Below are positions 1 through 7,765 of a DNA stretch of 64,000 bases, in pieces; positions within the stretch are counted from its first letter, which is position 1; every line of letters starts with the position of its first letter. The position numbers and the translations under genes were made by a program. Origin of the DNA: CAIJXB01 sp964439595 (GTDB lineage Bacteria > Chlamydiota > Chlamydiia > Chlamydiales > Rhabdochlamydiaceae). The notes beneath the pieces were generated by a model. It saw nothing but the letters and a program-made list of their open reading frames with translations, did not search any database and was not told the DNA's origin. The stretch spans positions 4,133 through 68,132 of the forward strand of contig CAYTOK010000014.1 of NCBI GenBank assembly GCA_964439595.1, read 5' to 3'.

Positions 1-246
1 CATCCAAGCAAGGCCGGTGGACCTATATCCCAATTTCTTAGCTATGTTACTGACGGCATGAATCAAATAGAATCTATTAAAAGCAACATTGGCGCCTTGG
101 GAGCTAAAGGAGCTAACCTAACTGCTGCCGACTTTTTATTCATGCAGATCAAATTGGCTAAAGCGCAACAAGAATTAGAATTTACCAGCGCCATCTTGGC
201 TAAATCAGTAGAAGATATTAAATCAATTATGAATATTCAAATATAA
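1..246 (+). CDS. sctI: T3SS inner-rod/needle-type subunit, 5' end outside window
   Basis: The reading frame is open from base 1, so the start lies outside the window; at least 81 codons are present. An internal ATG at 58 is not needed as a start. The C-terminal half has the amphipathic helical pattern of the small T3SS rod/needle proteins: a leucine-alanine stretch, then QQELEFTSAILAKSVEDIK and a short hydrophobic end. The ELxFTSxIxxKSVE pattern is nearer to SctI inner-rod C-termini than to SctF needle ends, but the two families are related and I cannot separate them firmly. Only 13 bp separate it from the ATPase gene, so it is probably co-transcribed with it. Chlamydial genomes carry needle and chaperone genes just upstream of the ATPase gene, which agrees with this position. 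Confidence 0.55.
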   Translation, partial: HPSKAGGPISQFLSYVTDGMNQIESIKSNIGALGAKGANLTAADFLFMQIKLAKAQQELEFTSAILAKSVEDIKSIMNIQI

Positions 247-259
247 CCTAGGGTAATCG

Positions 260-1576
260 ATGGAATCTTCCTCTGACTATGAAAAGCTCATTTCCCATAT
301 TGATGAAATAGAGCTATCCACTGTTCATGGGCGCATCACAGAAGTTGTCGGGATGCTCATAAAGGCAGTTGTCCCTAAAGTAAAAATGGGAGACATCTGC
401 CTTGTAAAAAGAGAGGGAGAGCCCCTCCTTACCGAGGTGGTTGGATTCACACAAGAAGAGGTATACCTATCTCCTATGGGAGAAATGAAGGGCATAGGCC
501 CTTTTTCTGAGGTAATTCCAACAAATGAACCGCTGCGTATTAAAGTAGGAGCCAATCTTCTTGGTAGGGTAATCGACTCTCTGGGAAACCCCCTAGATGA
601 GGACACCAAAGGGCCTTTAATTTTAAATGAAACATTTTCCGTTATTAATCCCCCTCCGGACCCACTAACAAGACATAAAATTTCAGAACCTTTATCTGTT
701 GGTGTCCGCTGTATTGACGGAGTCTTAACTTGTGGAAGGGGCCAAAGAGTAGGCATCTTTGCAGCAGCCGGGGGCGGTAAATCTACACTGATCTCCATGC
801 TTGCACGCTACGCTAAAGCAGATGTGAACGTAATTTCTTTAATCGGGGAAAGGGGACGAGAGGTCAGGGAATTTATAGAAAACGATCTTGGAGAAGAAGG
901 TTTAAAAAAATCTGTAATCGTAGTGTCTACTTCAGACCAGGCTTCACAGCTTCGAGTAAATGCCGCTTATGTAGGGACTGCTATTGCAGAATATTTTAGA
1001 GATCAAGGTAAAACTGTGATCCTAATGATGGATTCTGTAACTCGCTTTGCAAGAGCTCTTAGAGAAATTGGCCTTGCGGCAGGAGAGCCCCCTGCTAGAG
1101 CAGGGTTTACTCCCTCTGTTTTCTCTACCTTACCTAAACTTCTAGAAAGATCGGGCAATTCCGATAAAGGATCTATTACCGCCTTTTATACAGTGCTGGT
1201 AGCAGGTGATGACATGAACGAGCCTGTAGCTGACGAGGTGCGCTCCATCTTGGACGGACATATTGTCTTATCAAGTGCCCTAGCTCAACAGTATCACTAC
1301 CCAGCAATTGAAGTTCTATCTTCTGTCAGTAGAATTCTCCCTCACATAGTAAACAAAGAACACTTACAGCTAATTGCTAAAATACGTGAAGTTTTAGCTA
1401 ACTATAAAAAGAATGAACTTCTTATTCGTATTGGAGAATATAAGCCGGGCTCTGATAAAAATGCCGATTTCGCCATTAAATACATCGACAAAGTGAATCA
1501 GTTTTTAAAGCAAAAAGTAGACGAGGCTTCTTCTTTTGAAGAAACCCTACAACAACTTAGAATCTTATTTAGGTAA
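260..1576 (+). CDS. sctN: Type III secretion ATPase SctN (chlamydial CdsN)
   Basis: This is the hexameric cytoplasmic ATPase that unfolds substrates and detaches chaperones at the base of the type III injectisome. At 438 aa it has normal family length. An N-terminal beta-barrel domain (about residues 15-85) precedes a RecA-like core with a Walker A motif, AAAGGGKST, near residue 168. A Walker B-type strand VILMMDSVTRFA and the family signature PSVFSTLPKLLERSG follow. The C-terminal helical domain ends in a QQLRILFR tail. The Walker A loop reads AAAGGGKS rather than the more usual AGAGVGKS, which keeps the essential Gly-Lys-Ser. It is the first gene of the conserved run sctN-O-P-Q-kinase-sctC. 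F1- and flagellar FliI-type ATPases are the nearest alternatives, but the neighbours settle the T3SS assignment. Confidence 0.96.
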   Translation: MESSSDYEKLISHIDEIELSTVHGRITEVVGMLIKAVVPKVKMGDICLVKREGEPLLTEVVGFTQEEVYLSPMGEMKGIGPFSEVIPTNEPLRIKVGANLLGRVIDSLGNPLDEDTKGPLILNETFSVINPPPDPLTRHKISEPLSVGVRCIDGVLTCGRGQRVGIFAAAGGGKSTLISMLARYAKADVNVISLIGERGREVREFIENDLGEEGLKKSVIVVSTSDQASQLRVNAAYVGTAIAEYFRDQGKTVILMMDSVTRFARALREIGLAAGEPPARAGFTPSVFSTLPKLLERSGNSDKGSITAFYTVLVAGDDMNEPVADEVRSILDGHIVLSSALAQQYHYPAIEVLSSVSRILPHIVNKEHLQLIAKIREVLANYKKNELLIRIGEYKPGSDKNADFAIKYIDKVNQFLKQKVDEASSFEETLQQLRILFR

Positions 1577-1595
1577 GAATCTATAAGGAGAGTAT

Positions 1596-2105
1596 TTGCA
1601 AAAAATCCAATATCCCTTAGAGCAAATAACCGTAATAAAAAAAAGAAAGCTTGAAGAAGCCGAAAAAGTCCTTCAAGAAAAAAAGACTCTTCTTATAAAA
1701 GAAGAAAATAAGCTAACGCAAGTGGAAAACGACCGCAATGAGGTCAAAGAACACAAGGACGACAAGTTATCGCAGCTAAGAGCCGAACTCGATCAAGGAA
1801 GCACCAGCATAAAAATACAACAAATGAAAACCTACCTTAAAGAAGTAGATGAAAAGCTAAAACAAAAAGAAGTAAAGGTTAGAGAACAAAAAAAACAAGT
1901 AGAAACAGCATCTAAGGCTGTAGAAATAGCTAGAGAAGATATGTTACAAAAAAGGCAGTCCGTAGAAAAAATGCGGATGCATAAAGAAGAGTGGGTAAAG
2001 GAGAGAAAACTAGAAGAAGAGCAGCTAGAAGCTGCAAATAATGACGAGATAGGAACTACTCTTTTTTTAAAAAAACAAAGAGATAATAAAAGGAATAACT
2101 CATGA
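1596..2105 (+). CDS. sctO: T3SS central stalk protein SctO (CdsO)
   Basis: This is a 169-aa protein, almost entirely charged coiled coil (Glu/Lys/Gln rich), sitting directly after sctN. That size, composition and position are those of SctO (YscO/FliJ/CdsO), the two-helix stalk in the pore of the SctN hexamer that links it to the export gate. The start is a TTG at 1596 placed about 8 bases after AAGGAG; there is no ATG in frame nearby. The stop overlaps the sctP start by 4 bp (ATGA), indicating translational coupling. Sequence identity to characterised SctO proteins is expected to be low, so the call rests on position, length and coiled-coil character. Confidence 0.85.
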   Translation: MQKIQYPLEQITVIKKRKLEEAEKVLQEKKTLLIKEENKLTQVENDRNEVKEHKDDKLSQLRAELDQGSTSIKIQQMKTYLKEVDEKLKQKEVKVREQKKQVETASKAVEIAREDMLQKRQSVEKMRMHKEEWVKERKLEEEQLEAANNDEIGTTLFLKKQRDNKRNNS

Positions 2106-4114
2106 CCACGCAGCCGCCTATTCCAACAAATCCAGAAGCGACTCTTATCATCGTACCTAATTCAGGGATAAGAAAACAGCAAGACGAAGTGGACGGCGAA
2201 AAATTCAAAAAGGCCATGAAAAACGAACAATTAAAAACAGCAGCAGATCAACGCAATCAACAAAAACATGAATTAGAAGACTCTGAAGCCAAAAAAAAAG
2301 GCCTGGAATCTCAAACTAAAAAACCGAAAGAAGAATTGACCACTTCCCCGTACTTTTCTCAAGAACCTTCGCAAAAAGACAAAAAACACTTCCCCCGTAA
2401 ACAACCACAAGAAAATCAGCCTTTAAGAAAAAGTTCTTCACTAAGCTCTCTTGACCTTTCCAATGTCTCTGCTGAAGATGATTTCACGTTAAATCTCCCT
2501 TCTGAGAGCTCCCGTATTCCTACTACTAAAAACGTAGAGCAAGAAAAACTAGAACCGTATCATCCGCCTTATAAAGAACCTCTACAGGCCCCTGTTGTAA
2601 ATGCTCCTAAAGAAAGGGAAGAAGAACCCGTTTTAACCTATCAAAATCCTTCTACGTATAATCTGAAAGAAGTTAACGATCTCGATGATTTTTCATTTAT
2701 TCAACCCATTTTACAAGAAACACCTACAAAAACTCCTCAACAAGAGGAAACTCCTATAAAAGCTCCACTAGGTGAGGAAACATCGACAAAAGCTCCTCTT
2801 CCACAAGAAAAAAAGGAAGTCGAACATAAAGAGCTTCCCCCTTTACTAGAAGAAGCCAAGGCCTCCCCTACTACTCCACGCCCAACTCCTCCTGTTAGTC
2901 CTCCTGTAGAAAAACCAAAGCTCCCCGTAGATGTAGGTCAAAAAATAGAAACTACTCCAAGAAGCTCCCCCCCTGAGACCCTAAAAAAACCAAAAGTGCA
3001 GATAAGACCCATGCAGCTCCAACAACAACAGCAGCATGTAGCAAAGGTAACCCCCACCCCAACACCCCAAGATAAAAGCCTGAAAATAGAAACCGAACCC
3101 CAAAAAAAAGAAGCTCCCAAGATCCCACTCCCCTCTATAAATGCTTCGATAGCTTCCCCTCCCGAGAAGCCTCCTTCTATCAAAATAGACATCCAGGAAC
3201 AAGAAACTCCGATAGATTTACAAAAACCCCTAGACGATATAAAGCCGCCAGCTTCTGAAATTGCAGTAGCTGCTACGAATATAAAAAAAGACGCCCCCCC
3301 TCCTATAGAAACACCTATAAAAGAAACACCCACACCCCCCGCTCCTCCTGATTCTTTAACAGTCCCTGATTCTCCCTTAGCTCCGGTTAAACCTCTTTCG
3401 ACTAAACAACCGCTTCCTAAAAAAGAAAAAGCTCTTCCTTTTTTAGATGCTCCGTCTAAAGAAAAACCTCCCCTAGACGAGCAAAAAATACAAAAAAAAA
3501 CCGAAGCATCTATAGAAGCTGAAATGCTAAAACTTGCAGAAGCTCCCGCACAAGCAGCTCCTATTAAACCAAGTAAAACAGATACAAAAGAAGCTAAAAA
3601 GAAAGAGGAAGAAGAAGATTTATCTATTGAAAGATCTCCTTTAAAAATCCCTGTTACGGAAACGGCAAACCTTCAAGAAAAAGAAGAAGAAGAAGAAAAT
3701 ATAGCACCACCACCTTCTTTTTTTCCTTTCCAGCCTATTTTAGCTACAAGCACCCTACTTCCAGCTTATACAAATCTCCCTCCCGACATGAACGAAATAT
3801 TTGAAAAGATGGTGGGCGTCATGACCGTCATGGAAAAAGGAGATATCAAAGAAACGACATTTATTTTAAATGGAGCGCAATTTAGTTCTTCTGTTTTTTT
3901 CGGATCTCAGATTACAATTACAGCTTGGGAATCAGCCCCACATACCTACAATATTGTCATTGCAGGATCAAAAGAAGCTGTTAAACTATTTAACTCTCAC
4001 AAAAAAACATTGGAAGACTCTTTACCCATGACGGATAAAAAACAACCAAGCTCGAAAGACTTTAGTTTTGCAGTGCATTCGCTAACAATACAAGAAGGGG
4101 AAACCTCTATATGA
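2102..4114 (+). CDS. sctP: SctP-like T3SS ruler/substrate-switch protein, greatly enlarged
   Basis: This 670-aa protein occupies the SctP (CdsP) position between sctO and sctQ. Residues about 30-550 are low complexity, rich in Pro, Glu, Lys, Ser and Thr, with repeated short segments such as ETPTKTP and PPP/KPP runs, and are presumably disordered. The last about 110 residues (from PPDMNEIFEKM) look folded, with alternating beta segments (TTFILNGAQF, FFGSQITITAW, TYNIVIAG). In SctP/YscP/FliK proteins an extended N-terminal ruler precedes a C-terminal export-switch domain, and this layout matches. Chlamydia CdsP is, as I recall, about 280 aa, so this copy is more than twice that length. The next gene encodes a protein with the same C-terminal domain. 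Long antisense frames in the low-complexity part are shadows. Confidence 0.72.
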   Translation: MTTQPPIPTNPEATLIIVPNSGIRKQQDEVDGEKFKKAMKNEQLKTAADQRNQQKHELEDSEAKKKGLESQTKKPKEELTTSPYFSQEPSQKDKKHFPRKQPQENQPLRKSSSLSSLDLSNVSAEDDFTLNLPSESSRIPTTKNVEQEKLEPYHPPYKEPLQAPVVNAPKEREEEPVLTYQNPSTYNLKEVNDLDDFSFIQPILQETPTKTPQQEETPIKAPLGEETSTKAPLPQEKKEVEHKELPPLLEEAKASPTTPRPTPPVSPPVEKPKLPVDVGQKIETTPRSSPPETLKKPKVQIRPMQLQQQQQHVAKVTPTPTPQDKSLKIETEPQKKEAPKIPLPSINASIASPPEKPPSIKIDIQEQETPIDLQKPLDDIKPPASEIAVAATNIKKDAPPPIETPIKETPTPPAPPDSLTVPDSPLAPVKPLSTKQPLPKKEKALPFLDAPSKEKPPLDEQKIQKKTEASIEAEMLKLAEAPAQAAPIKPSKTDTKEAKKKEEEEDLSIERSPLKIPVTETANLQEKEEEEENIAPPPSFFPFQPILATSTLLPAYTNLPPDMNEIFEKMVGVMTVMEKGDIKETTFILNGAQFSSSVFFGSQITITAWESAPHTYNIVIAGSKEAVKLFNSHKKTLEDSLPMTDKKQPSSKDFSFAVHSLTIQEGETSI

Positions 4115-4782
4115 ACTGTCCTCCCGTTATCTGTCCAGAAGACTCTTTACCAGAAACTGAGCAAAAAAAAACATCCCCGCTAGATGAAGAAAACATCGCC
4201 GAATTCTCTTCTTTACTTATTCCCAAAGAAGGAAAAGAAGTTCTCTTATTAAAAGAGCTTCGCTCCATCTGTAAAAAAGGAGCCTCTCATATACTCTTAA
4301 AAGGCAAACAAAAAAAAATAGAAGATACCACTCTCGAAATAATCCCCGAAAGTCTTTCTCCTTTTAGAAAAATTGAAACCTTTGCGAAGTCTTCTACAGG
4401 GCCACTACCTCCTGCTGAGGCCATAGAATTCCTAGACCGCCTCTGCAGTGAAATGCTTGTCACCCAAACAGAAACCTCCTCTCAAACCACTTTTGTTTTA
4501 GAGTCTGAGCAATTTGCAGGATCTTCCTTTTATGGAGCAGAGATCACCATCGAAGAATTTAGCACGGCTCCTAAGCTGTTTAATGTATCAATTAAAGCAA
4601 GTGATCTAGCTGTGACAATAATTCAAACTCACCTAGCAGGCCTTTTGAATCTTTTAGAAAAAAGAGACTTCTCTTTTGGGATTAACCGGATTGATACGTC
4701 TCTTCTCACAAAAAACACTACTACAAAAGAAAGAGAAGATGCTGATTTAGATAGAGAAAAAGACAAAGAGAGGCAACAGTGA
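4111..4782 (+). CDS. Second SctP-like protein carrying the same C-terminal domain
   Basis: This is a 223-aa protein whose ATG overlaps the sctP stop by 4 bp (ATGA). Residues about 105-200 line up by eye with the C-terminal domain of the preceding sctP product. Shared features include TTF-L-x3-QF followed by S-F-x-G-x2-ITI (TTFVLESEQFAGSSFYGAE here, TTFILNGAQFSSSVFFGSQ there), then AP-x(2,3)-(F/Y)N-x-(S/V)I, SxxAV and a final DFSF strand. It lacks the long Pro-rich ruler; its N-terminal 100 residues are acidic and Lys-rich. I infer a tandem duplication within the T3SS operon, giving a ruler-bearing and a ruler-less version of the same domain. It may be the true SctP or a partner of it. I know of no assigned function for a second copy. 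Confidence 0.7.
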   Translation: MNCPPVICPEDSLPETEQKKTSPLDEENIAEFSSLLIPKEGKEVLLLKELRSICKKGASHILLKGKQKKIEDTTLEIIPESLSPFRKIETFAKSSTGPLPPAEAIEFLDRLCSEMLVTQTETSSQTTFVLESEQFAGSSFYGAEITIEEFSTAPKLFNVSIKASDLAVTIIQTHLAGLLNLLEKRDFSFGINRIDTSLLTKNTTTKEREDADLDREKDKERQQ

Positions 4783-6020
4783 ATACAGAAACACCCCTAT
4801 ATTGGCTAGAGCAGATAAAAACAGAAATTACTAGCTGTAAAAAGATCCCTTTATGGGGAAACTCCCCTTGCTTTCCTTGGGAAGAGCTCTCTATAAAAAT
4901 GCAAGAAATTTTACAGTGCCCGACTTTTAAAATATACCCCACCTCTTATGAGCCCATTCCGCTGGAAGGGCCTCTTGCTCCTTTCGGATTAACTCCTCAA
5001 ATCCTTTCCTTCCAACTAGCTCCTTTAGAGGGAACATTAACCTGGGCAATTTCTGCGGAGTCACTTACTGAAATAACAAAGCTCCTTCTTTACAAAGGGA
5101 ATCACAAGGGACTATTAGATCCTGACTTTGAAAAAGGGTTTTATCAATTTCTTCTACTTGAAGCAAGTAAACAAATCGAAGACCTTAAAACCTATCCGGA
5201 CCTTCATATTCAATGGGTTGAAAAAGAGCCTCCGAAGCCTTCTGCATTTTTTATAGATATTTCATTATCGCTAGAAAACAAGATTTTTCCTGCCCGCCTC
5301 CTTTTTTCTGAAGAATTTCAAAAAGCTTTTTCCTCTCATTTTCTCAAGGATTCCTTTAACCCCGCTACTTCTGCTGTAGCTACAAAAATGGATATCCTCC
5401 TTAAATTAGAAGCCGGAAGCTGTCTTATTTCTTCTAAAGAATGGGCCACGATCCAAGAAGGAGATTTTCTCATCTTAGATAGATGCACCTATGACCCGGA
5501 AACAAAAAAAGGAACTCTTGATTTAACTTGGGATAAAACCACTCTTTTTAAAATAAAAATTAAAAAAACCAACCTTAAAATCCTAGACTACGCTGTCTAC
5601 AACGGAGATGTACTTACTATGGAAGAAGACGAGTTCTTTACTGACGAAAAAATGCAAGATGATAAAGAGCATTTATGGGAAGCTCCCTTAGAAGAAGATC
5701 TACTAGAAGATACGCAAGAAGAAGATCTCATCGAAAACGCACAAGAAAGCCAAGCCCCTCTTCCTGAAACACCACCTGAGATCCTCGCTTCTACTAAAGA
5801 TATTCCCTTTCAAATTGTCGTTGAAGTAGACAGATTAAAAATGAGCCTAGAAAAACTCCTACAGCTTCAGCCTGGTAATATTCTTGAGCTACCCACTCAT
5901 CCTGAAAGAGGAGTAACACTTACAGTCCAAGGAAAGAAAATAGCAAGGGGAGAATTGCTGAAATTAGGCGATGTCCTTGGGGTTAAAATTGTCGAGATTG
6001 GAGGACATAACCCGTCGTGA
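4779..6020 (+). CDS. sctQ: T3SS cytoplasmic C-ring/sorting-platform protein SctQ (CdsQ)
   Basis: This 413-aa protein has a C-terminal SpoA (SctQ/FliN) domain at about residues 340-410, visible as a hydrophobic beta pattern with LQPGNILELP and then VTLTVQGKKIARGELLKLGDV. A weaker first SpoA-like segment lies at about 205-280 (GDFLILDRCTYDPETKKGTLDL), separated from the second by an acidic linker rich in Glu and Asp (about 285-335). SctQ forms the sorting platform below the export apparatus and presents substrates to SctN. The start is GTG at 4779, whose last two bases overlap the TGA of the upstream gene; the 3' end overlaps the kinase gene by 4 bp. Many SctQ genes also make a C-terminal fragment from an internal start; I do not see a convincing internal ribosome site here. 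Confidence 0.9.
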   Translation: MNTETPLYWLEQIKTEITSCKKIPLWGNSPCFPWEELSIKMQEILQCPTFKIYPTSYEPIPLEGPLAPFGLTPQILSFQLAPLEGTLTWAISAESLTEITKLLLYKGNHKGLLDPDFEKGFYQFLLLEASKQIEDLKTYPDLHIQWVEKEPPKPSAFFIDISLSLENKIFPARLLFSEEFQKAFSSHFLKDSFNPATSAVATKMDILLKLEAGSCLISSKEWATIQEGDFLILDRCTYDPETKKGTLDLTWDKTTLFKIKIKKTNLKILDYAVYNGDVLTMEEDEFFTDEKMQDDKEHLWEAPLEEDLLEDTQEEDLIENAQESQAPLPETPPEILASTKDIPFQIVVEVDRLKMSLEKLLQLQPGNILELPTHPERGVTLTVQGKKIARGELLKLGDVLGVKIVEIGGHNPS

Positions 6021-7621
6021 CACAAGAAGATTTCCATAAGCAGTATACAGAGCCTGGTTTAATTGACAAAACAGAAACTCAAACTCTCCCGCGCACAATT
6101 GGGCCCTATAAAATTGAGGCTTTGCTAAGTAGAGGGGGGATGAGCTGGCTATATATGGGAATTCACCCAGAAACTAAACAACCAATTGCTATTAAAGTAC
6201 TTTCTTCCAGCCATATAAAAGATAAAGACGCCGTGGAACGATTTTTAAAAGAGTCTCATCTCATAGCTCTTGCTAACCATCCTAATATTGTCAAACTATA
6301 TGGAGAAGGGCCTTGGGAAGGCGGTCTTTATATAGCCATGGAATGGATACATGGAATATCTCTTCGACAATTCCTTTCCGAACAATCTTTTTCTTTGAAG
6401 CGTTCTTTAGATATTATATTACAAATAGCTTTAGCGTTAAAGCATCTCCACTCTCACGGAATCATACATAGGGACCTTAAACCTGAAAATATTTTAATTT
6501 CAGAAAATGGACTTATTAAAGTCATCGATTTTGGCATTTCCCAAACGGTGAAAGAGCCCTCTGTCGAGAGCTCTAGACAAAAAATGGGAACTCCGAATTA
6601 TATGAGCCCCGAACAAAAGCAGGCTCCTTTTGAAGTCACCTATGCCTCCGACATCTACTCTCTCGGGGTTCTTGCTTATGAACTCATTTTAGGAAAACTA
6701 AGTTATGGCGTCATTCAAACATCTCTTCTGCCAAAAAACCTCAGAAAAATTATCAGCAAAGCTCTAGCTATTTCCGTACAAGAACGCTATCAAAAAATTG
6801 ATGATTTTATTGATGCCATTACAGAGTATTTAGAGTCTAATGCTATTGAAAAAGAAAAACCGGACCAAGATCAAATCACTGAAATTCTAGAGACCTTTCA
6901 AAAAACAGCGTTTGCCCTTTCTCCTTTTCCTATTCCTTCTTGGCCTGTTGCTGATGTAGGAAGATCTTTATTAAAATCCACTTTAAATCTAGGCCTCTAC
7001 TATGACATATTTATTTTTCTCAATAACACCTACTTTATATTCATAGCAGATCCCTTAAGCCAAGAACTTAACTCTCTATTTTCTTCAGCAAACCTGCGAG
7101 GTGTTGTTAAAACGCTTGTGGAGCAATTTGCTCCCAAAAGTTCTTCTGATGAATTTTTATCAAATAGCTTCATCCGAGCGCTCCATAAACAGATGCAAGC
7201 AGATCCTCTCATCTCCTCTTTTGCTGTCAGCTACCTTCTTTTAAACCCAGGAGAAGACAAACTCTCTTTTTTTAATGCAGGCTTAAGTCAACTCATCCAC
7301 ACACCTGCGGGAGAAGAAAGCTCGATGATTATTAACAGCAATCCCCTTTTAAAAAGTGATGAACCCTCTGATCTTTTAGAAACCTCCGGCTCTTGGAAAG
7401 TTGGCGATGTAATTCTTCTTCATTCTTTTATCTTAGAAAGTATCGATTCCTTTGAAAGACAACAAGAAATAGAGCTCCTTTTAAAAGAAACCCTAAAAAA
7501 AGAGCTGTTTTTATCCGCGCAAGCGCAAGCTGACTCTATTACTAAAAACATACAGCATAGCCCTCTATTTACCAAAAAAAAGCAAACTCACGTTCTTTTC
7601 TCTATTCAAAGAACAGCATAA
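6017..7621 (+). CDS. T3SS-linked Ser/Thr protein kinase (Pkn5-like) with degenerate phosphatase-like C-terminus
   Basis: This is a 534-aa protein in the position of Pkn5, between sctQ and sctC. The kinase domain covers about residues 25-275 and is complete: glycine loop LSRGGMSWLYMG, AIKVL lysine, IHRDLKPEN catalytic loop, DFGIS, and GTPNYMSPEQ. Residues about 290-530 resemble a PP2C/SpoIIE-type phosphatase in outline (DIFIFLNNTYFIFIADP, YLLLNPGEDKLSFFNAGLSQLI, then VGDVILLHS). The aspartates that bind metal in active SpoIIE enzymes are mostly not evident, so this half may be a sensor or scaffold. Start is GTG with a 4-bp overlap with sctQ. A soluble kinase encoded inside the T3SS operon suggests either control of secretion by phosphorylation or a secreted effector kinase; the sequence does not decide which. 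No transmembrane segment is seen. Confidence 0.88.
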   Translation: MTQEDFHKQYTEPGLIDKTETQTLPRTIGPYKIEALLSRGGMSWLYMGIHPETKQPIAIKVLSSSHIKDKDAVERFLKESHLIALANHPNIVKLYGEGPWEGGLYIAMEWIHGISLRQFLSEQSFSLKRSLDIILQIALALKHLHSHGIIHRDLKPENILISENGLIKVIDFGISQTVKEPSVESSRQKMGTPNYMSPEQKQAPFEVTYASDIYSLGVLAYELILGKLSYGVIQTSLLPKNLRKIISKALAISVQERYQKIDDFIDAITEYLESNAIEKEKPDQDQITEILETFQKTAFALSPFPIPSWPVADVGRSLLKSTLNLGLYYDIFIFLNNTYFIFIADPLSQELNSLFSSANLRGVVKTLVEQFAPKSSSDEFLSNSFIRALHKQMQADPLISSFAVSYLLLNPGEDKLSFFNAGLSQLIHTPAGEESSMIINSNPLLKSDEPSDLLETSGSWKVGDVILLHSFILESIDSFERQQEIELLLKETLKKELFLSAQAQADSITKNIQHSPLFTKKKQTHVLFSIQRTA

Positions 7622-7765
7622 TTTCCTGAAAAAAGAACTTTTTTTCATTTTTTACCGCATTCATGAAAACTTCCATTTACAATAAACCCAAAAGTATCTT
7701 AGGATTCGAAGATATTTAGTGAGGTTTTCCCTAGACCAAGTAATACTAACAAGGCCGTCCGATCT

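Noticed and set aside
325..798. 157-codon minus-strand frame inside sctN
   Set aside because: It is an antisense shadow of a highly conserved ATPase gene, with no ribosome site.
2938..3333. 131-codon minus-strand frame in sctP
   Set aside because: It arises from the low-complexity Pro/Lys codon bias on the other strand, and the product is Gly/Phe/Cys-rich without family features.
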